64,000 nt of DNA from Treponema putidum (GTDB lineage Bacteria; Spirochaetota; Spirochaetia; Treponematales; Treponemataceae). Numbering within the stretch: position 1 is the first letter of the stretch; each line of letters begins with the position of its first letter. The notes under the pieces were generated by a model that worked only from the letters and a program-made list of their open reading frames with translations, was not told the DNA's origin and did no database searches. The stretch covers positions 496,001-560,000 of the forward strand of contig NZ_CP009228.1 of NCBI RefSeq assembly GCF_000755145.1. Direction: 5' to 3'. This document shows, one piece after another, positions 52,402 through 61,586 of the stretch. The position numbers and the translations under genes were made by a program.

Positions 52402-53013
52402 ATGATTGAGTTAATCGTTTTTTTAGGAAATTACGGAAAAAAATACGAAAATACAAGACATAATGCAGCTTGGGTTTTATGTGATGCAATAGATATAGGC
52501 TTAAATGCAGTATGGCAGGGGAAATTTAAAGGGCAATATGCAAAGCTGCCTTCTTTTATGACCGGAGGCAGGGCTGTTCACCTTTTAAAACCCGAAACCT
52601 ATATGAACCTATCGGGAGAAAGCGTAATAGCGGCTTCCTCGTTTTTTAGGCTAAAACCTGAAAATATTCTGATAGTACATGATGAGCTGGAATTAAAGCC
52701 CGGAATTCTCAGTTTTAAGTGGTCGGGAGGCCTCGGCGGACATAATGGACTTCGGTCTATAAAGTCGGTTTTAAATACGGCAGATTTTTTCCGCCTAAGA
52801 ATAGGAATAGGCCGTCCCGATTTTTCTTCCCAAGGCGGAGATGCTTCGCCTGATATATCGGGCTATGTGCTTTCCCGTTTTAACACGCCGGAATTAGATG
52901 TTCTAAAAAGCCAGGTACCTCAAGCAAATTCTTTTTTTAAAGATTTACTTGAATCTGAAGACCCGCAGGCTTTGATAAAAAAATGGGCAAAAGTATTACC
53001 GCCAGAAGCCTAA
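52402..53013 (+). CDS. pth: Peptidyl-tRNA hydrolase
   Basis: 203 aa from ATG 52402, chosen because GGAG at 52393-52396 is only 2 nt from the in-frame GTG at 52399. It recycles peptidyl-tRNA released from ribosomes. Motifs are [18 protein letters not shown] with the catalytic His, [24 protein letters not shown] and GGHNGLRSI. The usual Pro of GNPG is Tyr (GNYG), an uncommon but not catalytic change. It starts 11 nt after lptB. Confidence 0.93.
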   Translation: MIELIVFLGNYGKKYENTRHNAAWVLCDAIDIGLNAVWQGKFKGQYAKLPSFMTGGRAVHLLKPETYMNLSGESVIAASSFFRLKPENILIVHDELELKPGILSFKWSGGLGGHNGLRSIKSVLNTADFFRLRIGIGRPDFSSQGGDASPDISGYVLSRFNTPELDVLKSQVPQANSFFKDLLESEDPQALIKKWAKVLPPEA

Positions 53014-53064
53014 ACTCTTACTTAAGATTTTTTTTATTTTTCCGAAACTAAAATGAGGATGAGT

Positions 53065-53760
53065 ATGAAAAAATCACTATTCTTATTAATTTTTATTAGT
53101 CTTTTTTTACCGGCAGCTTTTTCGGAAAAGAATATTGAACCTGAAGTTTATCAAAAACTCGTAGAGTCTATTGTCCGCATCGAAGCTCCTAAAATTAAAG
53201 ACGGTTATATAATTTTTACTTCGACAGGCATACGTCATGTAGGCATAACTTTTTCTCATGAGGATTATAAACAGATTCATACATTAAAAAAACTAAGCCG
53301 AAGCGAATTCGAAAAGCCCATCTTCTTTTATATTTTTCCAATTCCTGATGAATTAACCGAAATACAGTACAGACTCGTAATAGACGGTCTTTGGTCTTCC
53401 GATCCTTTGAATCAAAACACAATATTTGATCACACTCACGCTATGAGCGTGTCCGGAATCGATATTCCATACAAAAAAGAATATAAGACCGAAATAAACA
53501 ATAAAAATTCAGTAAAATTTATATATTTTGGTGAATCGAAAAAAAAGATTAGGCTTGCAGGCTCATTTAACAACTGGGATCCCTTTATGTATGACCTTAT
53601 TGAAGTCGCTCCCGGAAGATATGAACTGGATTTAAACTTGCCTTCAGGAACATGGTTCTATGCTTATTTTTCGGGAAGTACTCAACTGCCTGATAATACA
53701 AATAAAAATCATGTGTACACGGCCGACGGGAGAATTGCTTCCGTCATAACCGTTCAGTAA
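53065..53760 (+). CDS. Exported protein with C-terminal CBM48/AMPK-type glycogen-binding-like domain
   Basis: 231 aa from ATG 53065, which has GAGG 6 nt upstream; earlier ATGs at 53053 and 53059 are alternatives. The signal peptide ends near LPAAFS-EKN. The C-terminal 80 residues match a CBM48-like fold: IRLAGSFNNWDPFMYDL, PGRYELDLNLPSGTWFYAYF. This resembles the domain found in AMPK beta and isoamylases. The N-terminal part (about 25-140) is not recognised. No enzyme domain is present. It may bind glycan or simply use the fold structurally. Confidence 0.8.
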   Translation: MKKSLFLLIFISLFLPAAFSEKNIEPEVYQKLVESIVRIEAPKIKDGYIIFTSTGIRHVGITFSHEDYKQIHTLKKLSRSEFEKPIFFYIFPIPDELTEIQYRLVIDGLWSSDPLNQNTIFDHTHAMSVSGIDIPYKKEYKTEINNKNSVKFIYFGESKKKIRLAGSFNNWDPFMYDLIEVAPGRYELDLNLPSGTWFYAYFSGSTQLPDNTNKNHVYTADGRIASVITVQ

Positions 53761-53811
53761 ACCGGTAAATGACCTTTTAGGCAAACGGCGCATTATTATA
53801 GGAGATTAAGT

Positions 53812-55092
53812 ATGCACGAATATATCATACAAGGCGGGTTTCCCGTAAAGGGAACAATAAAAGCAAGCGGAAATAAAAATGCAGCCCTTCCCTGTATAGC
53901 CGCTGCTATTCTATCGGAAGAACCTATTATCCTCAAAAACATTCCCGAAATTGAAGACGTTTTTGTAATGCTTCAAGTTTTTGAAGCTCTGGGAGGCCAT
54001 TACGAAAAACTTGAAAAAAATGTATTTAAACTCCAAATAGAAAAAATAAAAACAAGCAAGATACCGGATGATCTTGCGTCAAAGATAAGAGCATCTATTT
54101 TATTTGCAGGTCCGCTTTTGGCAAGGACAGGAAAAGCTGTACTTCCCCCTCCGGGAGGAGATGTTATAGGAAGACGGAGACTCGATACCCATTTTTTAGC
54201 CCTGACTGAATTGGGGGCAAGAGTTGAAACGGATCAAAATTTTTCTTTTATTGCACATAAACTGATGGGCGAAGATATATTCTTGGATGAAGCCTCCGTT
54301 ACAGCGACCGAAAATGCTATTATGGCGGCAAGCCTCGCAGAAGGAACAACAATTATAACAAATGCGGCAAGCGAACCCCATGTTCAAGAACTGTGTAAAA
54401 TGTTAAATAAGATGGGGGCAAAAATCAGCGGAGTAGGCTCCAATATTCTGACTATTGAAGGGGTCAAAAAATTATGCGGAACAGAACACCGCATAGGCCC
54501 TGACTATATGGAGGTAGGATCCTTTATAGGTCTTGCGGCCGTTACCCGCGGACAGCTTAAAATTACCGATATAGAGCCGAGAGATATGCGCCCGTTAAAA
54601 GTAGCCTTCGGTAAATTAGGTATAGGCTGGTCCCTCGAAGGGACAACCCTGACAGTTCCTGATAAGCAAAAGATGCAGGTCAACTGCGACTTAGGCGGAA
54701 TGATTCCCAAAATAGATGATGCACCGTGGCCCGGTTTTCCGCCCGATTTGACAAGTATTATGACCGTAATCGCAACTCAGGTAGAAGGCACGGTTTTAAT
54801 CCACGAAAAAATGTTTGAATCTCGAATGTTTTTTGTAGATAAGCTAATCGGAATGGGTGCCCGCATTACCCTGTGCGATCCTCACCGTGCGGTTATTTCG
54901 GGCCCAAGCTCCCTGCACGGAAGCGAATTGGTTTCACCGGATGTAAGAGCCGGTATGGCCATGGTAATAGCGGCCTGCTGTGCCCGCGGAGAAAGTATTA
55001 TCCGAAATGTTTATCAAATAGAAAGAGGCTATGAACACTTAGTTGAAAGGCTTAAATCTATAGGTGTAAAAATAGAACTTAAAGAAAAATAA
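53812..55092 (+). CDS. murA: UDP-N-acetylglucosamine 1-carboxyvinyltransferase (MurA), Asp in place of the active-site Cys
   Basis: 426 aa. It transfers enolpyruvate from PEP to UDP-GlcNAc, the first committed step of peptidoglycan synthesis. Lys22 in [10 protein letters not shown] and the loop [17 protein letters not shown] are visible. The residue aligned with E. coli Cys115 is Asp117 (GAT at 54160-54162). This change is known from Mycobacterium, Chlamydia and Borrelia MurA and makes the enzyme insensitive to fosfomycin while remaining active. GGAGAT lies 5 nt before the ATG. Confidence 0.95.
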   Translation: MHEYIIQGGFPVKGTIKASGNKNAALPCIAAAILSEEPIILKNIPEIEDVFVMLQVFEALGGHYEKLEKNVFKLQIEKIKTSKIPDDLASKIRASILFAGPLLARTGKAVLPPPGGDVIGRRRLDTHFLALTELGARVETDQNFSFIAHKLMGEDIFLDEASVTATENAIMAASLAEGTTIITNAASEPHVQELCKMLNKMGAKISGVGSNILTIEGVKKLCGTEHRIGPDYMEVGSFIGLAAVTRGQLKITDIEPRDMRPLKVAFGKLGIGWSLEGTTLTVPDKQKMQVNCDLGGMIPKIDDAPWPGFPPDLTSIMTVIATQVEGTVLIHEKMFESRMFFVDKLIGMGARITLCDPHRAVISGPSSLHGSELVSPDVRAGMAMVIAACCARGESIIRNVYQIERGYEHLVERLKSIGVKIELKEK

Positions 55093-55176
55093 AAATAGTT
55101 TAAAGCAGCCTTTTAAATATTATTTTCTCTAAAATAAACAGGTCAAAATTTTTAAAATAAATTTTATAAAAAGCTA

Positions 55177-55205
55177 TTGACCATTTTTATGTTTTTTTGT
55201 AAATT
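55177..55205 (+). promoter_or_regulatory. Sigma70-like promoter upstream of the dCache chemoreceptor
   Basis: TTGACC (55177-55182), a 17-bp spacer and TAAATT (55200-55205), about 170 nt before the ATG. Confidence 0.45.
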
Positions 55206-55258
55206 TCCCGACGACCGTATATCATTAATTGCAGAGTGCTGCCATTTTTTTGAACAAC

Positions 55259-55303
55259 ATTTTATTCTTTAGGTATAAAATAATTCTTCTTAAAGAATAA
55301 AAT
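55259..55303. repeat. 13-bp perfect inverted repeat upstream of the dCache chemoreceptor
   Basis: Positions 55259-55271 are the exact reverse complement of 55291-55303, with a 19-nt loop. Its right arm overlaps a sigma28-like -35. It could be an operator or a leader hairpin. Confidence 0.6.
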
Positions 55304-55317
55304 ACTCTAGCCTGTAT
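55291..55317 (+). promoter_or_regulatory. Sigma28-like (flagellar) promoter of the chemoreceptor gene
   Basis: TAAAGAAT (55291-55298), exactly 11 bp, then GCCTGTAT (55310-55317). The consensus is TAAAGTTT-N11-GCCGATAA. TAAAG, GCC and parts of the tail match. Chemoreceptor genes in motile bacteria are often sigma28-dependent. Confidence 0.5.
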
Positions 55318-55378
55318 GCCCATAAGCACGTTTCAATTACTGAATTCTTTTTATATCATACTTTAGGAGAATAGAATT

Positions 55379-57613
55379 ATGAATAAGACGACAGGGAAAA
55401 CAAACCTCAGTCCTAAGGTGATACGAGGTACTGCAACTTTAACAATTAAGAAAAAAATAATAATTTCATTAATTTCAGTTTTGGCAGCTCTTCTGATTTT
55501 TATGGGTATCATTCTTGTAAAAAGGCTGGGAGAAACTTCAAGACGAAATGCCGTTACAAAATTATATGATTCCAGTCAAAATCTTGCATTCTTTGTAGAA
55601 TCGGTTATAAAGAATGTATACGATACAAATAAAGCCCTTGTCAAAAGTTTTGAATCATTTTATATAATTCCTCCTGAGAACCGCAGAGATTATTTTAATA
55701 ATATTCAAAAAACAATTTTAAAAGACTCTGAAAAATTTATAGATGTATGGACGGTTTGGGAACCTAATGCCCTTGACCAACTTGACGATAAATTTAAAAA
55801 CATTGAAGGACATGATGATACGGGAAGGTTTATCCCATATTGGACAAAAATAAACGGAAAGATTTCAATGGTGCCATTAACCGACTATGTAAAGAGCTTT
55901 TGGTATGAAAAACCTAAATCTTCCCGCCATGGTATCTTGATTGAGCCCAATAATTATGAGATTCAAGGGAAGATGCTTTATGTTGCAGGAAGTGCAATTC
56001 CAATACGGGATACCACAGGGAAAGTTTTAGGAGTAGCAGGAATTGACTATTCCCTTGATTATATGCAGGAAGAACTTTCAAAACAAACTTTTTTTGAGTC
56101 CGGCTATGGAATTCTTATTTCCTCTAAAGGCACGGTTCTTGCACATAAAAATAAAAATATAATCTCAAAAATTCTTCCGGAATTTGAAAATAAAGAAACA
56201 GCCGATTTATTTTTTGATGCGAAAAGGTCTCTTTCCCCGTTTTTACTTGAGACATACGTAGATGGAAATAAGCACCTTGAGGTGTTCACTCCTATAAAGA
56301 TCGGCCTCACAAATGAAATCTGGTTTGCAGGAACCTCAATTCCTGAAAATGAAATCTATGAAGAAAGCAAAAATATAATTCAACTTATTTCTATAATATT
56401 AGTAATAGGTTTTATTGCATCAATCATAATCTTAACACTTATAATAAACGGCATAACAAAAAGAATTTCAAATGTGGTTAAAGCCCTAAAAAACATTGCT
56501 CAAGGAGAGGGAGATTTAACAGTCCGCTTAACAGGGAAAGGGCAGGATGAAATTGCCGACCTATCCAATTCTTTTAATCAAACAATAGAAAAGATAGGCT
56601 TTGCAATAAGTAATGTTGCAAACAGCACTTTCGAGATGAAACAAACCGGAGAAACTTTAGCAGTCAATGTGTTTGAAACTGCAAGTTCAATAGGCCAAAT
56701 AAGCAAGAATATTTTAAAAGTAAAAGAGCAAGCAGAATCTCAATCGGCAAGTGTCAGTGAAGCCACAGCAAATGTAGAACAGATTCTTCAAACAATAAGG
56801 CAGCTGGACGGACGAATTGATAATCAGGCGGCAAATGTTACACAATCATCTTCTGCAATAAAACAGATGGTTGCTAATATTTCTTCTGTTACCAAAACTT
56901 TGGATCAAAGTGATTCGGTAATTAAAGAATTGGCAGAATCAACTGTTTACGGCAAAGAGGCTCTTCATCTTTCTAATTCGATTACACAAAAAATCGCAGA
57001 AGAGTCAGGCAGCTTGATTGAAGCTTCCAATGTAATCCAACACATTGCAAGCCAAACAAACCTGTTGGCCATGAATGCTGCAATTGAAGCAGCCCATGCA
57101 GGAGAAGCCGGCAGAGGCTTTGCCGTTGTAGCGGATGAAATAAGAAAACTTGCCGAAGAATCAAGTCTGCAAGGTAAATCAATATCATCTGCGCTTAAGA
57201 AATTTTCGGAGGAAATTGAAACATTGGCAAATTCTTCAAAAATCGTAGAAGAAAAATTCAATGCAATTTTTGATCTTGCTGAGAATGTCAAATCAATGAG
57301 CAGCGGCATTATGAAAGCAATGAGGGAGCAAGAAGGCTCCAGCAAAGAGGTTCTGTCGGCAATTCAGGATATAAATAATATCACAGTAGAAGTTCAATCA
57401 GGCTCAGGAGAAATGCTAAAAGCCGGAGAAGATGCCGTTAAAGAGATGAATAGACTTGAAGACCTGACCCAAGTAATCAATAGCAGCATACAAGAAATGT
57501 CGGCAGGAACAAGTCAAATACAAAATTCTTGCTCCGAAGTAAAGGGAATTTCACAAAAAAATAAAATGAATATTGAAGCCATGGTAGAAGAAGTCGGCAA
57601 ATTCAAAATATAA
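55379..57613 (+). CDS. Methyl-accepting chemotaxis protein with dCache sensor and HAMP
   Basis: 744 aa. An N-terminal membrane helix (about 25-48), a double Cache periplasmic sensor (about 50-335, with [14 protein letters not shown] and [17 protein letters not shown] in the two lobes), a second helix (about 335-360), HAMP ([15 protein letters not shown]) and a full MCP signalling domain with [20 protein letters not shown] at the tip. The ligand is unknown; dCache domains commonly bind amino acids or other small metabolites. GGAGAATAG lies upstream of the ATG. It is a single gene. Confidence 0.94.
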   Translation: MNKTTGKTNLSPKVIRGTATLTIKKKIIISLISVLAALLIFMGIILVKRLGETSRRNAVTKLYDSSQNLAFFVESVIKNVYDTNKALVKSFESFYIIPPENRRDYFNNIQKTILKDSEKFIDVWTVWEPNALDQLDDKFKNIEGHDDTGRFIPYWTKINGKISMVPLTDYVKSFWYEKPKSSRHGILIEPNNYEIQGKMLYVAGSAIPIRDTTGKVLGVAGIDYSLDYMQEELSKQTFFESGYGILISSKGTVLAHKNKNIISKILPEFENKETADLFFDAKRSLSPFLLETYVDGNKHLEVFTPIKIGLTNEIWFAGTSIPENEIYEESKNIIQLISIILVIGFIASIIILTLIINGITKRISNVVKALKNIAQGEGDLTVRLTGKGQDEIADLSNSFNQTIEKIGFAISNVANSTFEMKQTGETLAVNVFETASSIGQISKNILKVKEQAESQSASVSEATANVEQILQTIRQLDGRIDNQAANVTQSSSAIKQMVANISSVTKTLDQSDSVIKELAESTVYGKEALHLSNSITQKIAEESGSLIEASNVIQHIASQTNLLAMNAAIEAAHAGEAGRGFAVVADEIRKLAEESSLQGKSISSALKKFSEEIETLANSSKIVEEKFNAIFDLAENVKSMSSGIMKAMREQEGSSKEVLSAIQDINNITVEVQSGSGEMLKAGEDAVKEMNRLEDLTQVINSSIQEMSAGTSQIQNSCSEVKGISQKNKMNIEAMVEEVGKFKI

Positions 57614-57656
57614 CCGGAGACTTAACCTCTTCCTATTATATAAAATTTATGGTATT

Positions 57657-57686
57657 CTGAGCCTTAAGTTTAATAAAAAGGCTCAG
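57657..57686 (+). other. 7-bp hairpin just before oppB
   Basis: CTGAGCC (57657-57663) and GGCTCAG (57680-57686) pair around 16 nt, 8 nt before the oppB ATG. No U tract follows. The right arm contains AGGCTC, the only sequence near the start with weak Shine-Dalgarno character, so the hairpin could mask ribosome access. Confidence 0.4.
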
Positions 57687-57694
57687 TTTACAAT

Positions 57695-58636
57695 ATGCTT
57701 AACTTTATTTTTAAGAGAATTTTATACGGTATTCTTACAATGTTCATCGTTGCAAGTATTACCTTTTTTCTAGTGCATATTATTCCGGGAAATCCCATTG
57801 AAACCATAGCTGAAAATTTACCTGAAGAAAGACGGAACGAGCTTTATTCTCAATATGGATATGACAAATCTCTTTTTACTCAATATATAGTTTTTTGGAA
57901 AAATCTTTTGGTTAAGGGCGATTTGGGTACGTCTCTTTATTACAGAGGGAGACTTGTTACCGATGTAATAAAAACCCATGCTCCTATTTCGGCAAGGCTG
58001 GGACTTCAAGCCTTATTTTTCGGAGTTTCCGTAGGTTTGGCGTTAGGGATTTTAGCAGCTGCGAACCGCGGAAAAAAAATCGAATACAGTGTTATATTAA
58101 TTGCAGTAATAGGAATATCCGTTCCTAATTTTGTTCTAGGTCAAATGCTGCAATACTTTTTAGGTATCAAATATAATCTTCTTCCGATTACAGGCTGGGG
58201 AGGTTTTAAATATACCGTCCTGCCTTCTTTAGCCTTGGCGATAGGCCCTATTGCAAAATACTCCCGCTACATGCGTTCCAATTATTTGGATATTATAAAC
58301 CAAGATTACATTTTAACTGCAAGAGCCAAAGGAGCTTCAAAGCTAAGAATTATAAAAAGTCATATTCTACGGAACGCTTTTTTACCGATCATAACGATGC
58401 TGGGCCCTCAAATAGCCTTTACATTCACGGGCACTTTTATAATAGAAAATATTTTTTCGGTTCCCGGTCTAGGTTCCTATTTTGTGCGTTCAATTTCAGA
58501 AAGAGATTATACAATGGTAATGGGGCAAACTATTTTTATTTCTTTTTTATATGTAGCATCTCTCATTATAGTAGATATAGCTTATAACCTGCTCGACCCG
58601 AGAATTAAGGTGCAAGCAAAAAATGAGGTTCTTTAA
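57695..58636 (+). CDS. oppB: Peptide/oligopeptide ABC transporter permease OppB
   Basis: 313 aa. It begins MLNFIFKRILYGILTMFIVASITFFLVH, the standard start of OppB/DppB permeases (quoted as positions 1-28), and has six membrane helices. The conserved EAA loop is YILTARAKGASKLRIIKSHI with the downstream GTFIIENIFSVPGLG motif. Together with OppC it forms the channel. It is the first of four genes in an operon. No clear Shine-Dalgarno. Confidence 0.93.
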   Translation: MLNFIFKRILYGILTMFIVASITFFLVHIIPGNPIETIAENLPEERRNELYSQYGYDKSLFTQYIVFWKNLLVKGDLGTSLYYRGRLVTDVIKTHAPISARLGLQALFFGVSVGLALGILAAANRGKKIEYSVILIAVIGISVPNFVLGQMLQYFLGIKYNLLPITGWGGFKYTVLPSLALAIGPIAKYSRYMRSNYLDIINQDYILTARAKGASKLRIIKSHILRNAFLPIITMLGPQIAFTFTGTFIIENIFSVPGLGSYFVRSISERDYTMVMGQTIFISFLYVASLIIVDIAYNLLDPRIKVQAKNEVL

Positions 58637-58638
58637 AT

Positions 58639-59604
58639 ATGGATGAAAAAAAAATAACTCAAAACTATGATAGTCCCGCTATAGAGCCTGATTTAAATCC
58701 ATCGGATTTTGAACCGGTTATAAGAACAAAAAAAACACTTCAAACAACAAGAGTCAGTATAGGCTTTTGGGAGGATGTAAGACGGAGGTTTAAAAAAAGT
58801 AAAAGAGCTCTTTTCTCATGTGTAGTTTTAGGCTTAATTATTTTGATATGTTTATTCGGCCCGATTTTAAGCGGCCGATCAGCTGATGACGGAAACTTAA
58901 AAGAAAAAAATTTAGGGCCCTCTTTTTCTTATCTTTTCGGAACCGATGAATTGGGGCGGGATATATTTACAAGGGTCTGCAAAGGCGGGAGGGCATCTCT
59001 TATAATCGCAATTATAGGAGCCGCAATCGACATGAGCATAGGCTTAATTTATGGAGGCATTTCGGCATATTCAGGCGGAAGGACAGACACAATTATGATG
59101 CGTATAGTCGAAATACTTTCAAGTATTCCCTATTTAATTACGGCTATTTTAATTTCTCTTATTTTCGGCAAGGGGATTTTTTCGATTATCATCGCAATGA
59201 CCATTACAGGCTGGTGCTTTACGGCACGGCTTGTACGAGGCCAAGTCTTGCAGATAAAAAATCAGGATTTTATTTTGGCGGCGCAGGCCTTAGGCACAAG
59301 TTCATTTAAAATTATAATAAAGCATTTACTTCCCAACACTGTGAGCATTATGATAATCGCCTTAACTTTTGATATACCTTCATTTATTTTCGGGGAAGCC
59401 TTTTTATCGTATATCGGCTTAGGAATTCAACCTCCATATACAAGCTGGGGAGTTTTGGCATCGGAAGCCCAAAAGACAATGCTCTTTTATCCTTACCAAT
59501 TATTTTTTCCTGCCCTATTTATAAGCCTGACAATTTTATCCTTGCAAATTATCGGCGATGCTTTACGGGATGCAATGGACCCTCATTTAAGGAAGTACAA
59601 ATGA
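58639..59604 (+). CDS. oppC: Peptide/oligopeptide ABC transporter permease OppC
   Basis: 321 aa. The cytoplasmic N-terminal arm of about 45 residues is followed by FGTDELGRDIFTRVCKGGRA and the EAA loop DFILAAQALGTSSFKIIIKH, then SYIGLGIQPPYTSWG, all standard for OppC/DppC. It lies 2 nt after oppB, with GAGG inside the oppB end as ribosome site, and overlaps oppD by 4 nt. Confidence 0.93.
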   Translation: MDEKKITQNYDSPAIEPDLNPSDFEPVIRTKKTLQTTRVSIGFWEDVRRRFKKSKRALFSCVVLGLIILICLFGPILSGRSADDGNLKEKNLGPSFSYLFGTDELGRDIFTRVCKGGRASLIIAIIGAAIDMSIGLIYGGISAYSGGRTDTIMMRIVEILSSIPYLITAILISLIFGKGIFSIIIAMTITGWCFTARLVRGQVLQIKNQDFILAAQALGTSSFKIIIKHLLPNTVSIMIIALTFDIPSFIFGEAFLSYIGLGIQPPYTSWGVLASEAQKTMLFYPYQLFFPALFISLTILSLQIIGDALRDAMDPHLRKYK

Positions 59605-60599
59605 AACCTATTTTACAAGTTAAAGATTTATCGGTTACCTTCAAAAATTACGGCGGAACAATTTATGCGGTAAACGGTATCTCTTTTAATCTATACGAGG
59701 ATGAAACTCTTGTACTTGTCGGCGAGTCCGGATGCGGCAAAAGCGTTACGGCTCATTCAATCTTAAAATTATTACCCGGAAAAAAAACACGTATACATGA
59801 AAAGTCTCAAATTATTTTTGAAGATAAAAATATCTTGGAATATACTGAAGAACAGATGCAGAATATAAGGGGAAATGAAATATCCATGATATTCCAAGAC
59901 CCTATGACTTATTTAAACCCTACAATGCCCATAGGCAAGCAGGTTATGGAAAGCATTTTAATTCATCAACGGATAAGCAAAAAAGAAGCCTTAGAGCAAA
60001 CCGTAAAAATTTTAGAGCTGGCTCAAATTCCTGATCCCGAAAAAAGGCTCAAGCAATACCCTCATGAATTTTCGGGCGGAATGAGGCAGAGAGTTTTAAT
60101 ATCGATAGCCCTTGCAAGCAATCCTAAAATCCTAATTGCAGACGAACCTACAACGGCACTGGATGTTACAATTCAAGCCGAAATTTTAGGGCTGATAAAA
60201 AAAATTCAAAAAGAAACAAATACGGCAATAATGCTAATCACACATGATTTAGGAGTTGCAGCCGAAGTTGCAGACCGCATTCAAGTTATGTATGCCGGAA
60301 AAATAATCGAACGCGGAAGAGCTAAACATATTTTTAAAAATCCCAAACATCCGTACACAAAAGCTCTGCTTGCTGCAGTTCCTTCAATAGACCAATTAAA
60401 AGAAAGCAAACTTTATGCACCCGAGGGCAATCATCCCGATATGCTTTCTATTTCAGCAGGCTGTGCCTTTGCCGACAGATGTGAAAAATGTATGAAAGTC
60501 TGTCTTACGCATAAACCTCCCGAAATGAAGGTTGATGATGAACACTTTACGTCCTGCTGGCTTCAACATGAATTTGCAAAAGGAAAAAACAATGACTGA
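59601..60599 (+). CDS. oppD: Peptide/oligopeptide ABC transporter ATPase OppD
   Basis: 332 aa. Walker A GESGCGKSVTAHS, signature FSGGMRQRV, Walker B ILIADEPTTALDVT, and a C-terminal oligopeptide domain with four cysteines (GCAFADRCEKCMKVC and C in FTSCWL), which in homologues bind a 4Fe-4S cluster. It energises uptake together with OppF. It starts with an ATGA overlap on oppC. Confidence 0.94.
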   Translation: MKPILQVKDLSVTFKNYGGTIYAVNGISFNLYEDETLVLVGESGCGKSVTAHSILKLLPGKKTRIHEKSQIIFEDKNILEYTEEQMQNIRGNEISMIFQDPMTYLNPTMPIGKQVMESILIHQRISKKEALEQTVKILELAQIPDPEKRLKQYPHEFSGGMRQRVLISIALASNPKILIADEPTTALDVTIQAEILGLIKKIQKETNTAIMLITHDLGVAAEVADRIQVMYAGKIIERGRAKHIFKNPKHPYTKALLAAVPSIDQLKESKLYAPEGNHPDMLSISAGCAFADRCEKCMKVCLTHKPPEMKVDDEHFTSCWLQHEFAKGKNND

Positions 60600-61554
60600 T
60601 GTTCTTTTAGAAGTTTGCAATTTAAAAAAATATTTTACTCTGGGCCGTAAAGAAATTTTACATGCAGTAGATGATGTAAGCTTCACAGTAAACCGAGGAG
60701 AAACGGTAGGCATTGTAGGCGAATCGGGCTGCGGAAAAACGACTTTAGGCAGAACAGTACTCGGTCTTTACCGTCCTAATGCCGGAAAAATAATTTTTGA
60801 CGGAACTGAAATCGGCTCTGCATCAAAAAAAGAACTGCATTCATTTAAAAAGAAAGCTCAAATAATTTTACAAGACCCTTTTGCTTCTTTTAATCCCCGC
60901 ATGACAATTTCGCAAATTATTTCGGAGGGCATGGAAGCTCATAATTTATATAAAACAAAAAAAGAAATGGAAGAGGCCGTATACGGTCTTCTTGAAACCG
61001 TAGGTCTTGTTCCCGAACATGCCAATAGGTTTCCTCATGAATTTTCAGGGGGCCAAAGGCAAAGAATAGGAATCGCAAGGGCCTTGGCAGTGGAACCAGA
61101 TTTTATAGTTTGTGATGAACCTATTTCTTCCCTCGATGTTTCAATCCAAGCCCAGATAATAAATTTATTGATAAGGCTTCAAAAAGAATTTAAAATGACT
61201 TATCTGTTTATTGCCCATGATTTATCCATAGTAAAATATATTTCCGACAAGGTAGGCGTTATGTATTCGGGAAAACTTGTAGAATTCGCAAAAAGTGCCG
61301 ACCTATATAAAAATCCGCTTCATCCTTATTCTCAAGCCTTAATTTCTGCAATCCCAAGCACCGATATAGACTCCCCCATGTCGGCACGGCGTATTCATAT
61401 TAAAGGAGAAATAAGCAGTGCAATCAATCCCCCTCAAGGCTGCCGATTTTATAAACGCTGCTCAAAAGCCTTTGAAAAGTGTAAATTAATTTCACCGGAA
61501 TTAATCGAAACTGAAAAAGGGCATTTTACAGCCTGCCATTTAATCAAACATTGA
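60592..61554 (+). CDS. oppF: Peptide/oligopeptide ABC transporter ATPase OppF
   Basis: 320 aa from ATG 60592 (AAAGGA upstream; overlaps oppD by 8 nt). Walker A GESGCGKTTLGRT, signature FSGGQRQRIGIARAL, Walker B FIVCDEPISSLDVS and the C-terminal cysteine motif GCRFYKRCSKAFEKC. The open frame extends upstream to 60532, but those residues overlap OppD and are not family-like. No substrate-binding oppA gene accompanies the operon. Confidence 0.94.
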   Translation: MTDVLLEVCNLKKYFTLGRKEILHAVDDVSFTVNRGETVGIVGESGCGKTTLGRTVLGLYRPNAGKIIFDGTEIGSASKKELHSFKKKAQIILQDPFASFNPRMTISQIISEGMEAHNLYKTKKEMEEAVYGLLETVGLVPEHANRFPHEFSGGQRQRIGIARALAVEPDFIVCDEPISSLDVSIQAQIINLLIRLQKEFKMTYLFIAHDLSIVKYISDKVGVMYSGKLVEFAKSADLYKNPLHPYSQALISAIPSTDIDSPMSARRIHIKGEISSAINPPQGCRFYKRCSKAFEKCKLISPELIETEKGHFTACHLIKH

Positions 61555-61579
61555 TTTTATTATTTTATTTTGATATAAT
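61551..61579 (+). promoter_or_regulatory. Promoter of the CDF transporter gene, 7 nt before ATG
   Basis: TTGATT (61551-61556), a 17-bp spacer and TATAAT (61574-61579), then 7 nt and ATG at 61587. The -35 begins within the oppF stop region. Confidence 0.75.
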
Positions 61580-61586
61580 AAGATTG

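Noticed and set aside
55141-55182. GGTCAA/TTGACC inverted repeat as an operator
   Set aside because: Only 6 bp, widely spaced, and the right arm is better explained as a -35 box.
56965-57345. Minus-strand open frames opposite the chemoreceptor signalling domain
   Set aside because: Common antisense frames of MCP hairpin sequence; no start signals.
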